Shown in pieces: positions 1-5,838 of a DNA stretch of 17,140 bases. Every line of letters starts with the position of its first letter. Positions within the stretch are counted from its first letter, which is position 1. Position numbers and translations under genes: made by a program. The notes under the pieces are model-generated. The model saw only the letters and a program-made list of their open reading frames with translations, was not told the DNA's origin and ran no database searches. The stretch is from NCBI RefSeq assembly GCF_019599505.1, contig NZ_RKLT01000043.1, positions 1-17,140 on the forward strand. Reading direction: 5' to 3'. This DNA comes from Haloarcula nitratireducens (GTDB taxonomy: Archaea; Halobacteriota; Halobacteria; Halobacteriales; Haloarculaceae).

Positions 1-214
1 CTTTGAGTTGCTCGAAGGAAATCTCGTCGTCGTAATAGGCGGCGGCAATCTCTTGGGTGAGTGCGTCGTCGTGAGCGGCGTCTTGGAGGTACTCCCGAAG
101 CGCGGTCACGAGTACGTCTGTCCGGTCCTCCCCGAGGACTGCGGCTAGTGCGTCGGCCCGGTCAATGAGCCGGTTGGGGGCCCGAAACTGCACGCGCTTC
201 TTATCTGTACTCAT
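1..214 (-). CDS. Ribbon-helix-helix antitoxin-like protein (3' end beyond window)
   Basis: An ATG at 214 opens 71 codons that run off the left edge, so the C-terminus is not visible. The start MSTDKKRVQFRAP gives a short basic beta-strand. It is followed by helix-turn-helix-like text (residues about 14-45, RADALAAVLGEDRTDVLVTA) as in ribbon-helix-helix DNA-binding proteins. The next part, AAYYDDEISFEQLK, resembles the UPF0175 antitoxin family, where a small RHH protein is paired with a PIN-type toxin. Any partner would lie left of this window, so the toxin-antitoxin assignment is inference. Two identical 17-bp repeats sit directly upstream and flank a possible promoter, which fits autoregulation. 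A stand-alone RHH regulator is the main alternative. Confidence 0.7.
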   Translation of the reverse strand, partial: MSTDKKRVQFRAPNRLIDRADALAAVLGEDRTDVLVTALREYLQDAAHDDALTQEIAAAYYDDEISFEQLK

Positions 215-216
215 GA

Positions 217-270
217 TGTGTACAGTGTGAGCCAACGCACTTAGTCATTTTCGTGTGTACAGTGTGAGCC
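217..270 (-). promoter_or_regulatory. Promoter/operator region with two 17-bp direct repeats
   Basis: The sequence TGTGTACAGTGTGAGCC occurs identically at 217-233 and 254-270, 37 bp apart. The first copy abuts the ATG of the ribbon-helix-helix gene (214). The second copy lies just beyond the expected TATA position, with an AT-rich stretch at 238-250 between the copies. Each copy contains the palindrome TGTACA. RHH proteins usually bind repeated operators over their own promoter, so autoregulation is a reasonable inference. The repeats themselves are directly visible. Confidence 0.55.
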
Positions 271-554
271 TCACTCAATTCCTATTGACTACTAGCATGA
301 CCATCGGCGGAGTCATACAGACAGCGCGAAGATCGCGGTGGGAGAGAAGACAATGAACCCATGAGACGCCCTCTTTGTGGTGCTCCCGTGTACATCCTTT
401 TCTGTAACTTCTCAAGGTTGTATGATTATCGGTGGCCGCGACCTGCGTGGCGAGGCCATGCAGAGAACCGACTCCAATTCAGCATGCGACGGCGGATGCC
501 GAATTCCCGTGAGAGATGTACAGCGGCGGTGTATCAGAAAGGTGGGTTAGCTAG
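271..554. other. Intergenic stretch, no supported gene
   Basis: No convincing gene is seen. A 65-codon plus frame (361-558) is rich in Arg and Cys and lacks acidic haloarchaeal composition. A 42-codon frame at 422-550 contains a CDGGC pair of cysteines but has no other support. The stretch separates the left RHH gene from the convergent end of the next minus-strand gene. Confidence 0.4.
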
Positions 555-1046
555 TTAGACGAGACTGACGTCGACGGTTTCCTGCTCCAGCGCAGAGGGC
601 TGGCCTGCGTCGAGTCGGTTGATACGGTCCATAATTGTGTGGACGACATCGCCTTCCGTACATGGGGCAACGTGGGAGAGTTCGTTGTCGGTGTACTCGG
701 CAATACCCATTACTGGTAGCACCACTGCCTCGTAGGACGACTCTGCGATATCGGAGTCGACGCCGGTTCGCTGATGGAACGAGTCAAAAGAAACGTTGTT
801 CGATAGGGCCCACTGCTTGAACTCGGCAACCCGATTCAGAATGTACCGACCTTCCTCTGTCCTGGCGGCGGCTGACTGCGGGGCAATCCGCTTCCCCCAG
901 ACGATGACATTGAAACCGTCTATCTGACCGTCTTCCTCGAGGGTCTGGAGCTGGTTGATGACGTCCTCCTGGCGTTCGTGCGCGCCGTTAGGAAGCATGG
1001 ATCGAACGTATAGCTCAATGTAGGGGGCCGGAGTATCATCATTCAT
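555..1046 (-). CDS. Conserved haloarchaeal protein, often annotated HTH-domain protein, function unknown
   Basis: This 163-residue acidic protein starts at ATG 1046. Its N-terminal part (residues 9-52, with IELYVRSMLPNGAHERQEDV and a VWGKRI stretch) and its later block (LPVMGIAEYTDNELSHVAPC followed by a DRINRL helix) match a haloarchaea-specific family that I recall as loosely labelled HTH domain protein. No catalytic motif, signal peptide or membrane segment is visible, so it is probably a soluble cytoplasmic protein. A TATA-like box at 1074-1080 lies 28-34 bases upstream, which fits a short or absent leader. No operon partner is evident. The family resemblance is from memory; the biochemical role is unknown. 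Confidence 0.8.
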   Translation of the reverse strand: MNDDTPAPYIELYVRSMLPNGAHERQEDVINQLQTLEEDGQIDGFNVIVWGKRIAPQSAAARTEEGRYILNRVAEFKQWALSNNVSFDSFHQRTGVDSDIAESSYEAVVLPVMGIAEYTDNELSHVAPCTEGDVVHTIMDRINRLDAGQPSALEQETVDVSLV

Positions 1047-1073
1047 ATCTATCGAATATCACGAGAGTGGGTC

Positions 1074-1080
1074 ATATATA
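1074..1080 (-). promoter_or_regulatory. TATA box of the 163-residue protein gene
   Basis: The minus-strand TATATAT lies 28-34 bases before the ATG at 1046. This is the expected archaeal spacing for a leaderless or nearly leaderless transcript. Confidence 0.5.
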
Positions 1081-1197
1081 GCTGCTGTGAGAAGTGTCTA
1101 CATGCCTCGAAACGTCTGCACACGGTCGATTTTGCGCGATTTCACCGTATCCAGCTAATTTCAAATTTCCACTATAGGCTGCGGTCTGGACTAGTCA

Positions 1198-1409
1198 GTG
1201 TCCACGAGAGACGATTCTGAACGCTTTCACAGAAAGACGTTTGACGTCTTAGCAAAACTGTTCAACGGCAGGCCAGTGGCTGCAAGCCACACTGCCATTA
1301 CGCGACTCAAATTGAAGTCGAGCCCACCAGCCGAGCGTACTGGTCCAACCCCGGTGAACTGCGCCGACACCACCGGTTTGTAGAACAGCTAATCCTGGTC
1401 AGCGAGTAA
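1198..1409 (+). pseudogene. Frameshifted small ORF, unrecognised family
   Basis: A GTG at 1198 follows a TATA-like ACTATAG (1171-1177) and opens a plausible frame, MSTRDDSERFHRKTF and on to AASHTAITRL. Near 1308-1313 this frame turns into unlikely sequence. The frame beginning at 1311 reads instead IEVEPTSRAYWSNPGELRRH, then RFVEQLILVSE and a stop at 1407-1409, with GC-rich third positions. The total span of 212 bases is not a multiple of three. The simplest reading is one gene of about 70 codons broken by a single-base change in the run near ctcaaattgaag. I do not recognise the family. A sequencing error could produce the same picture. Confidence 0.35.
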
Positions 1410-1770
1410 CAATAAAAAGGTACTGCCTGAATTTGCTGGTTGTAGGAAAACGTGTCCCAGGGGTGGGGGCGGCCCTTCTGGTGAAGACTGTGTGTTCGGC
1501 GCCAGTAACAATGGGGAGCGATGCAATCCCAGGATTCAGAGCTTAACAAAGATTCCCAAATCGAGTGGTCGGGACCTACCGTAAAGCGGTGGGTCTAGAA
1601 TGGGAAACCACCCGCTCCACCGCTCGTGTTCACCGAGCAGATTGTCGCTTCCAGCCGTTGCATCGCATAGACTCTTTGCAGAGACACGCAAGAGCAAACT
1701 ACTATCCGAACCGTGCTCGGGGCAAAGCGACGACACAGGCGCTTGCGTGGGACTGAGACGACACTACCAA
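1410..1770. other. Non-genic stretch with short decayed frames
   Basis: Several short open frames on both strands overlap here and none is convincing. One plus frame reads VPGVGAALLVKTVCSAPVTM up to a stop near 1545. Another starts at ATG 1522 and stops within about 26 codons. Minus-strand frames are rich in Cys, Trp and Ser. The pattern resembles decayed coding DNA, but no identifiable transposase or parent gene could be recognised. Confidence 0.35.
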
Positions 1771-1977
1771 TCAGCTATCACTACAGATTGGCGACTCGAG
1801 TAGGTCATATTCCTCTTCGAGATCGTCCCAGACTTCGTGAGCTTCTGCAAGCGAGTCGACGTCCTGCAGTCGCTCTCGCAAGTGATGAGCGTCCGCTGGG
1901 TCCAAGGAGCCGTCTATGACCGCCTGCTGAATCGTGTCTGCGAGCAGCCCCAGCTGATAATCGAGGCGACTGACCAT
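1771..1977 (-). CDS. Small acidic helical protein, hypothetical
   Basis: This 68-codon frame starts at ATG 1977. The composition is strongly acidic and typical of a haloarchaeal soluble protein. Predicted helices are residues 3-22 (SRLDYQLGLLADTIQQAVID), a DPADAHHLRERL segment, and an acidic tail with EEEYDLLE. No cysteine motif or membrane segment is present. I do not recognise a named family. It lies alone on the minus strand, about 120 bp from the first copy of the 53-bp repeat. The amino-acid bias supports it as real; the opposite-strand frames over it are basic and look like shadows. Confidence 0.6.
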   Translation of the reverse strand: MVSRLDYQLGLLADTIQQAVIDGSLDPADAHHLRERLQDVDSLAEAHEVWDDLEEEYDLLESPICSDS

Positions 1978-2095
1978 CTCATGTCACGTTATCTGGTGAC
2001 TCGACGAAGAGGTGATGCATGCATTGTATCGTCCCAAAGAACAAGGACAGACCCAAATGTCATCTGTCAGTAGTGATCATCCCCCGCAATTTGCG

Positions 2096-2148
2096 TTTGA
2101 AACTTCGAATATCGGTATCTTGCAAACAGCTAGTTGATAGCTGTATCC
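2096..2148 (+). repeat. 53-bp direct repeat, copy 1, with hairpin
   Basis: This 53-bp stretch begins TTTGAAACTTCGAATATCGG and recurs at 4896-4948 with one difference (A at 2139, G at 4939). Inside it, ACAGCTA-GTTGA-TAGCTGT (2126-2144) is a perfect 7-bp-stem hairpin. Sequence outside the 53 bp is not shared. The two copies bracket the LysO/BASS/microprotein unit. It may be a mobile-element end, a miniature element, a recombination site or a duplicated 3' untranslated structure. Its nature is not established. Confidence 0.85.
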
Positions 2149-2325
2149 TCCAATACTGGTCTATCACACACGACACAATCCCAATTCCGACACTAGATAT
2201 TGACGAAATGTCCTATACACTTCGTCGCGGAATAGGGGAATTCTCACATCCCATTGATGGAATGACTAAAGATTCAGTAGCAAAGCGAGGACGGTCGCAC
2301 ATCGAGTTTCCAAATAGCAGTACCC

Positions 2326-2333
2326 ATTTATCT
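2326..2333 (+). promoter_or_regulatory. TATA-like box upstream of the LysO-family gene
   Basis: The AT-rich CCCATTTATCT lies roughly 21-31 bases before the GTG start at 2354. This is the right distance for a short-leader haloarchaeal transcript. Confidence 0.4.
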
Positions 2334-2353
2334 GCGCCTTCGACTGGTGAAAT

Positions 2354-3313
2354 GTGAGTATCGGAACGCTGCTTGTCTCCTTGTTGATCGGTAGTGTGAG
2401 TGGATATTACTCATCATATGACCGAACCCAAGAGATAGGTGACGGCATTGTCTTTACTGGGCTTGCTATCCTTCTCATTTCGATCGGTGCACAACTTGGT
2501 GGCAATACTCAAATTCTACAGGATGTGACGACAATTGGTGGGGCCGCTCTAGTGCTCTGTCTGGGCAGTGTCATTGGAAGTATCATCTGTGTCTACCTGC
2601 TCGCCACGATCACGTCGAGTGTTGATTCGCGATTCGCGGTGTCTGATAGAAATACAACCACTCAGCAGAGCTCACCAACAGAGCTAGAAGCTGATGGCTT
2701 TGACTGGAAAATCATGAGCCTCATTTTTGTCTCGCTTATAGTTGGGTTTGGACTCGCAACTATCGGGCTTCCGGAATACGTCATCACAAGCGTTGTATCG
2801 ATCTCTGATCCTGCGCTCTTGGCGCTGCTATTCGGCGTTGGCGTTACAGTTGGAGACGATACCGAAGCCTTGCGCCAGATCAGGTCTATCGGCTGGAGCG
2901 TACTCCTGATCCCAGTGGCTGTAGCTGTCGGGAGTATTCTCGGTGGTATACTGTTTGGAGTGAGTATCGATATGCCAGTTACCCACGCCGCAGCAGTCGC
3001 AGCAGGGTTTGGGTGGTATAGTTACGCGGGGGTCGTCGTGGTTGATCTCGGTGGGTTGAAACTAGGGACGATTGCGTTTCTTGCGAACCTCTTCCGAGAG
3101 ATTGTCACCTTCTTCGTGCTGCCAGTTATCGCTAAGTACCTTGGCGGTGTCACAAGTATCGCGCCAGGTGGCGCTACGACAATGGACGTGACGCTCCCGT
3201 TAATTCAGCGTGTTTCTGGTGAGCGGTTTGTACTTCCAGCACTTATTAACGGGCTTGTCTTGGCGGTAGCTACGACTGTTCTCGTGCCGACTATTTTGGG
3301 CATTAGCCACTAG
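2354..3313 (+). CDS. lysO: LysO-family (DUF340) lysine/amino-acid exporter
   Basis: This 319-residue integral membrane protein has a GTG start. It matches the LysO/YbjE family, which exports L-lysine in bacteria. Hydrophobic segments lie at about residues 3-19, 32-50, 61-86, 118-138, 146-166 and 178-203, with further ones to the C-terminus. A hydrophilic loop (about 88-115, with SDRNTTTQQSSPTELEADG) separates the N-terminal and C-terminal halves, as in the family. The C-terminal signature APGGATTMDVTLPLIQR corresponds to the conserved Gly-Ala-Thr-Ser/Thr-Met-Asp-Thr-Leu-Pro motif. The overlapping ATG at 2352 is in another frame and stops at once, so GTG 2354 is the start. The substrate in this archaeon is inferred and could be another basic amino acid. 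It lies 203 bp before a BASS carrier inside the repeat-bracketed unit. Confidence 0.85.
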   Translation: MSIGTLLVSLLIGSVSGYYSSYDRTQEIGDGIVFTGLAILLISIGAQLGGNTQILQDVTTIGGAALVLCLGSVIGSIICVYLLATITSSVDSRFAVSDRNTTTQQSSPTELEADGFDWKIMSLIFVSLIVGFGLATIGLPEYVITSVVSISDPALLALLFGVGVTVGDDTEALRQIRSIGWSVLLIPVAVAVGSILGGILFGVSIDMPVTHAAAVAAGFGWYSYAGVVVVDLGGLKLGTIAFLANLFREIVTFFVLPVIAKYLGGVTSIAPGGATTMDVTLPLIQRVSGERFVLPALINGLVLAVATTVLVPTILGISH

Positions 3314-3322
3314 TAAACTACC

Positions 3323-3496
3323 GTCCGCTACTCGCTCACCTGTCTCGATACTGAGACAGTAGTCGGCGAAACAATCCAGCTCTTCAGCGGTAATACCCCA
3401 TCGAACAGGCAGTCGACCCCGACGAGTAAGTCTCTGATAACGATATTGAGACCAGAAGTCGGGGTCCCCACAAGCGGTTTCGAAGGATATTTTCAC
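3323..3496 (-). CDS. Possible small protein antisense to the carrier gap, unrecognised
   Basis: A GTG at 3496 opens a minus frame that continues into the 3' end of the LysO gene (stop at 3200; 98 codons in all). The part outside LysO is composed like a real protein, with a DPDFWSQYRYQRL stretch, then GRLPVRWGITAEELDCFADY and SIETGERV. The portion antisense to LysO (after about residue 62) is rich in Asn, Arg and Lys and looks non-coding. This could be an intact gene overlapping LysO or a remnant fused to antisense sequence. The GTG sits beside the TATA region of the BASS gene, so the two would be divergent. I do not recognise the family. Confidence 0.35.
3486..3494 (+). promoter_or_regulatory. 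TATA-like box of the BASS gene
   Basis: GATATTTTC lies 23-31 bases before the ATG at 3517. This suggests the BASS gene has its own leaderless promoter in addition to any read-through from the LysO-family gene. Confidence 0.45.
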
Positions 3497-3516
3497 GGCT
3501 ATAGGAACCTCTAGCT

Positions 3517-4473
3517 ATGGGTAGTGAGGGCAGTATTTCACGATCTGCACAGTTTGCAACAAAGTATTTTGTCGTCTGGGTCGCCGGCTTTGCAGCACTG
3601 GCCCTTGTTCGCCCCTCGACATTTGTGCCGATACTCGAGTACGTGAATCCACTTCTCGGAATCGTAATGCTTGGGATGGGGCTGACTCTCCAGCCTGCTG
3701 ATATTCAGCGACTTACTGACCGACCGCTCGACGTTGGTATCGGCGCTGTGACCCAATGGCTGGTGATGCCACTAGCCGCATACGGGCTGTACCTTCTGTT
3801 GAACTTACCGGATGCCATCGGTGTCGGCCTCATCCTCGTGGGCGCAGCACCAGGTGGGACTGCATCGAACGTAATGTCCTATCTTGGTCGGGGTGATGTC
3901 GCTCTCTCAGTCGCGATCACGACAGTGACTACGTTAGCTGCACCGATCGTGATGCCAGCTTGGACACTGTTTATCTTGGGCGAAAGTATTGATGTGACGT
4001 TCATACAGATGTTCACGAGCATCGTCCAGATTGTCATCATTCCTGTCGTGCTCGGGTTCGGACTCCGCTACGTTCTTGATCGATATGCACCACGCGTCGC
4101 AGATGTTGGCCTAGACGTATTTCCAGTTGTGAGCGTCGCCGCGATCGTCGCCATTGTTGCAGGCGTCGTCGGTGCCAACGTTGAGAATATTCTCACTGCA
4201 GGTGTCTTCGTGTTGCTTGCAGTCGTTCTTCACAACGGGATTGGATTGGGTACTGGCTACGCTGTTGGTCAGGCAGCTGGCATGAGTGAGGACCGCAAAC
4301 GAACAAATGCATTCGAGGTAGGACTCCAAAATAGTGGTCTGGCAGTTGCATTGGCTACGTCCCTGTTTGCGCCGACGGCTGCCCTCATCCCCGCTCTATT
4401 TAGTGTCTGGCACAACATCAGCGGACCTGCGCTTGCGAACTACTTCACCTGGCACGATACGACAGCAGAGTAA
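3517..4473 (+). CDS. BASS-family (bile acid:sodium symporter-like) transporter
   Basis: This 318-residue polytopic membrane protein starts at ATG 3517. It matches the BASS family, which includes PanS/YocS-type sodium-dependent organic anion carriers. Family signatures are visible: GIVMLGMGLTL in the third hydrophobic segment, GAAPGGTASNVMSYLGRGD in the crossover region (about residues 109-127), and EVGLQNSGLAVALATSLF near the C-terminus (about 268-285). About ten hydrophobic segments are present, which is the family number. The polar and Gly/Asn-rich motifs correspond to the sodium and substrate crossover regions. The substrate cannot be read from sequence; a small carboxylate such as pantoate or a keto acid is possible. 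It is followed 24 bases after the stop by a perfect 8-bp-stem hairpin. Confidence 0.9.
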   Translation: MGSEGSISRSAQFATKYFVVWVAGFAALALVRPSTFVPILEYVNPLLGIVMLGMGLTLQPADIQRLTDRPLDVGIGAVTQWLVMPLAAYGLYLLLNLPDAIGVGLILVGAAPGGTASNVMSYLGRGDVALSVAITTVTTLAAPIVMPAWTLFILGESIDVTFIQMFTSIVQIVIIPVVLGFGLRYVLDRYAPRVADVGLDVFPVVSVAAIVAIVAGVVGANVENILTAGVFVLLAVVLHNGIGLGTGYAVGQAAGMSEDRKRTNAFEVGLQNSGLAVALATSLFAPTAALIPALFSVWHNISGPALANYFTWHDTTAE

Positions 4474-4497
4474 ACCGCCTCGAGGTCAAGTGGGATT

Positions 4498-4516
4498 GAG
4501 AGAGCGCCGCTCTCTC
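4498..4516 (+). terminator. Hairpin after the BASS gene, possible terminator
   Basis: GAGAGAGC-GCC-GCTCTCTC is a perfect 8-bp stem with a 3-base loop, beginning 24 bases after the BASS stop codon. No T-run follows. It could therefore be a 3'-end stabilising structure rather than a classical archaeal T-rich terminator. Confidence 0.4.
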
Positions 4517-4735
4517 GTCATCACAAGAAGGCAAAGCCGTCTCGAACGACCCCAAGGCACTCGCCTTGCTTATCTGTCGATTTGCAGCAGACAAGATAGT
4601 CCATATGTCCTCCATTTAGGGCCTATATATGGGTATCTCAAGTAACCACCTTCCCCAAGAGGGTGTTCTCTCCACCGAGATATCTCGTGCAATAGCCGCT
4701 CACTAGGTATACGAATTAGCACGTCACCCACTGAC

Positions 4736-4744
4736 TATTTAATA
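4736..4744 (+). promoter_or_regulatory. TATA box of the 43-residue microprotein gene
   Basis: CTATTTAATAC is centred about 28 bases before the ATG at 4769. It is the clearest TATA-like element in the repeat-bracketed unit and supports transcription of the short ORF. Confidence 0.5.
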
Positions 4745-4768
4745 CTATCACTCAATTCTCATAACACG

Positions 4769-4900
4769 ATGTATCCCGCTTTACAAATTGGTCTTAAGGG
4801 GTCGGGGAGCCCCATCGAGTTCCTTTTAGCTGTGGTGATTTTGTTCGGTGCCTTCGTCGTTGTCTTCCTAATTGGCAGATTGTTTGATGCCGTTTTTTGA
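4769..4900 (+). CDS. 43-residue single-span membrane microprotein
   Basis: An ATG at 4769 opens 43 codons ending in TGA at 4898-4900. The start is MYPALQIGLKGSGSP, and residues 16-37 form one strongly hydrophobic span (with FLLAVVILFGAFVVVFLIG), followed by the short tail RLFDAVF. A good TATA box lies about 28 bases upstream, and no longer frame competes here. It is the last gene in the unit with the LysO and BASS carriers. Its TGA falls on the first bases of the second 53-bp repeat. A role as a small partner of one of the carriers is inference; no named family is recognised. It is too short for most gene finders. Confidence 0.55.
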   Translation: MYPALQIGLKGSGSPIEFLLAVVILFGAFVVVFLIGRLFDAVF

Positions 4901-4948
4901 AACTTCGAATATCGGTATCTTGCAAACAGCTAGTTGATGGCTGTATCC
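4896..4948 (+). repeat. 53-bp direct repeat, copy 2
   Basis: This copy matches 2096-2148 at 52 of 53 positions, 2,800 bp downstream in the same orientation. The single change (G at 4939) turns one hairpin pair T-A into T-G, so the stem ACAGCTA/TGGCTGT can still form in RNA. The copy begins over the stop codon of the microprotein. Copy 1 has no comparable ORF before it, so the shared element is the repeat and not the gene. Confidence 0.85.
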
Positions 4949-5010
4949 CCTATATCGAACGGTCAGCGGGTCATCTATATCGAGTGGCGAGTAAGTGCCC
5001 GTCAGGCGTG

Positions 5011-5490
5011 TTACTCAACCATCGTCACAGGCGGTGTCGCATGCCTCGAGATCGACGCTGGGATGCTACGAAGTCGCGGTCGAACACCGGTCGGTTGATG
5101 GTCCGTGATGATAATCCGATCAACGGCTTCAGCATCAGCATATGCACGGATTTCTTCGACGACATCGCCTGATTTGACGATGAGTTCGACGTCTAGCCCG
5201 TAGTCGTCTGCAACCTGACAGGCACGAGTGAAGACCTGCTCCGCTCGCTTTCGTTGTGCGCGGTTAAACGAGCTCCCATCGGGGACCAAATTATCCGCTA
5301 ACTCACTACGGTCGGGAATCAGATAGTCTTCGACTTCTCGCCGCCCGAACAATCCCAGTGGGTCGCTCGATTCGGTCACGTGGATAACGGATATTTTCGC
5401 CTCGGGATACTCCTCAAGGGCGAATACGAGGGCCTGTTCGGATCGCTCGGTGTTACCCATTGGGACGAGCACGTGACGGACTTGGCCCAT
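5011..5490 (-). CDS. UspA-family universal stress protein
   Basis: The protein has 159 residues if read from ATG 5490. A longer frame to 5568 exists. The start at 5490 is preferred because VRHVLVPMGNTERSEQALVF, the usual first beta-strand and helix of UspA, follows immediately. A TATA-like CTTTTTGTAG (5511-5520, minus strand) lies about 25 bases upstream. The fold is visible through the second strand ISVIHVTES, the charged middle helix, LDVELIVKSGDVVEEI, and the final VDRIIITDHQPTG strand. The ATP-binding loop G-x2-G-x9-G-S of many UspA proteins is not kept: TDHQ replaces GxxG and RS replaces GS. A non-ATP-binding subclass is therefore likely. Its role in stress tolerance is family knowledge. 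Its neighbour upstream on the same strand is a 49-residue antitoxin-like gene. Confidence 0.85.
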   Translation of the reverse strand: MGQVRHVLVPMGNTERSEQALVFALEEYPEAKISVIHVTESSDPLGLFGRREVEDYLIPDRSELADNLVPDGSSFNRAQRKRAEQVFTRACQVADDYGLDVELIVKSGDVVEEIRAYADAEAVDRIIITDHQPTGVRPRLRSIPASISRHATPPVTMVE

Positions 5491-5510
5491 AGCTACACTC
5501 ATCAGGACTC

Positions 5511-5520
5511 CTACAAAAAG
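5511..5520 (-). promoter_or_regulatory. TATA-like box of the UspA gene, decides start
   Basis: The minus-strand CTTTTTGTAG is 21-30 bases from the ATG at 5490 but only 9-18 from the ATG at 5502. It therefore favours 5490 as a leaderless start. Confidence 0.45.
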
Positions 5521-5564
5521 TGTGCGGTGAGCGGGAGAGTCTAGGCCGACAGCTCCGTTGCAAC

Positions 5565-5714
5565 TCACTTCGAATAGCCTTCTTGGAGGAATGTTCTGTC
5601 GCTTTCATACTGCGAAAGCAACTCTCCGATAAAGTCCTCTATGGTTTCGTCGTCTTTGAGATGACTCTCTAACTGTACTTTGAGTTCATCATTGATCTCG
5701 ATTGTAGTGGGCAC
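5565..5714 (-). CDS. 49-residue DUF7557/VapB-like small protein
   Basis: A GTG at 5714 opens a 49-codon frame: (M)PTTIEINDELKVQLESHL, then DDETIEDFIGELLSQYES, ending FLQEGYSK. This is the pattern of small haloarchaeal proteins with a short beta-strand followed by two amphipathic helices, distantly like VapB/ribbon-helix-helix antitoxins. I recall the grouping as DUF7557. In-frame GTGs at 5729 and 5732 are alternative starts, but the family normally begins just before the TTIEI strand. No toxin gene is adjacent. It lies 74 bases upstream of the UspA start on the same strand, so it may be co-transcribed with it. Confidence 0.65.
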   Translation of the reverse strand: MPTTIEINDELKVQLESHLKDDETIEDFIGELLSQYESDRTFLQEGYSK

Positions 5715-5770
5715 AATGGTAGCACCCACCACGGGAATCAGTAAGCCAGTGGGAAGAATGTGCTGGCAGT

Positions 5771-5807
5771 TCGTTCAATAACGAGAGGGCGTTGCTCTCT
5801 TGAACGA
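5771..5807 (-). terminator. Large interrupted stem-loop after the cupredoxin gene
   Basis: An outer 8-bp stem TCGTTCAA/TTGAACGA (5771-5778 with 5800-5807) encloses an inner stem GAGAG/CTCTC (5783-5787 with 5795-5799). A 4-base bulge (5779-5782) interrupts it and the loop has 7 bases. It starts about 30 bases after the cupredoxin stop (5839) on the minus strand. A transcription terminator or RNA-stability structure is likely; a small RNA or binding site is possible. Confidence 0.45.
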
Positions 5808-5838
5808 CATGACCTCAAGATGGGGCTACTCAGCCGCG

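Noticed and set aside
422..550. 42-codon plus frame with CDGGC
   Set aside because: Two nearby cysteines alone do not make a zinc-finger microprotein; no promoter-like sequence or family pattern supports it.
361..558. 65-codon plus-strand frame
   Set aside because: Rich in Arg and Cys, no acidic bias, no promoter-like box, and it overlaps the 3' end of a well-supported gene on the other strand.
1410..1770. Possible decayed insertion sequence
   Set aside because: Short frames on both strands suggest decay, but no transposase motif, terminal inverted repeats or target duplication could be identified.
2019..2357. 112-codon plus frame that ends at the LysO start
   Set aside because: It runs through the 53-bp repeat and the LysO promoter region and has a poor composition; it is best seen as a chance frame.
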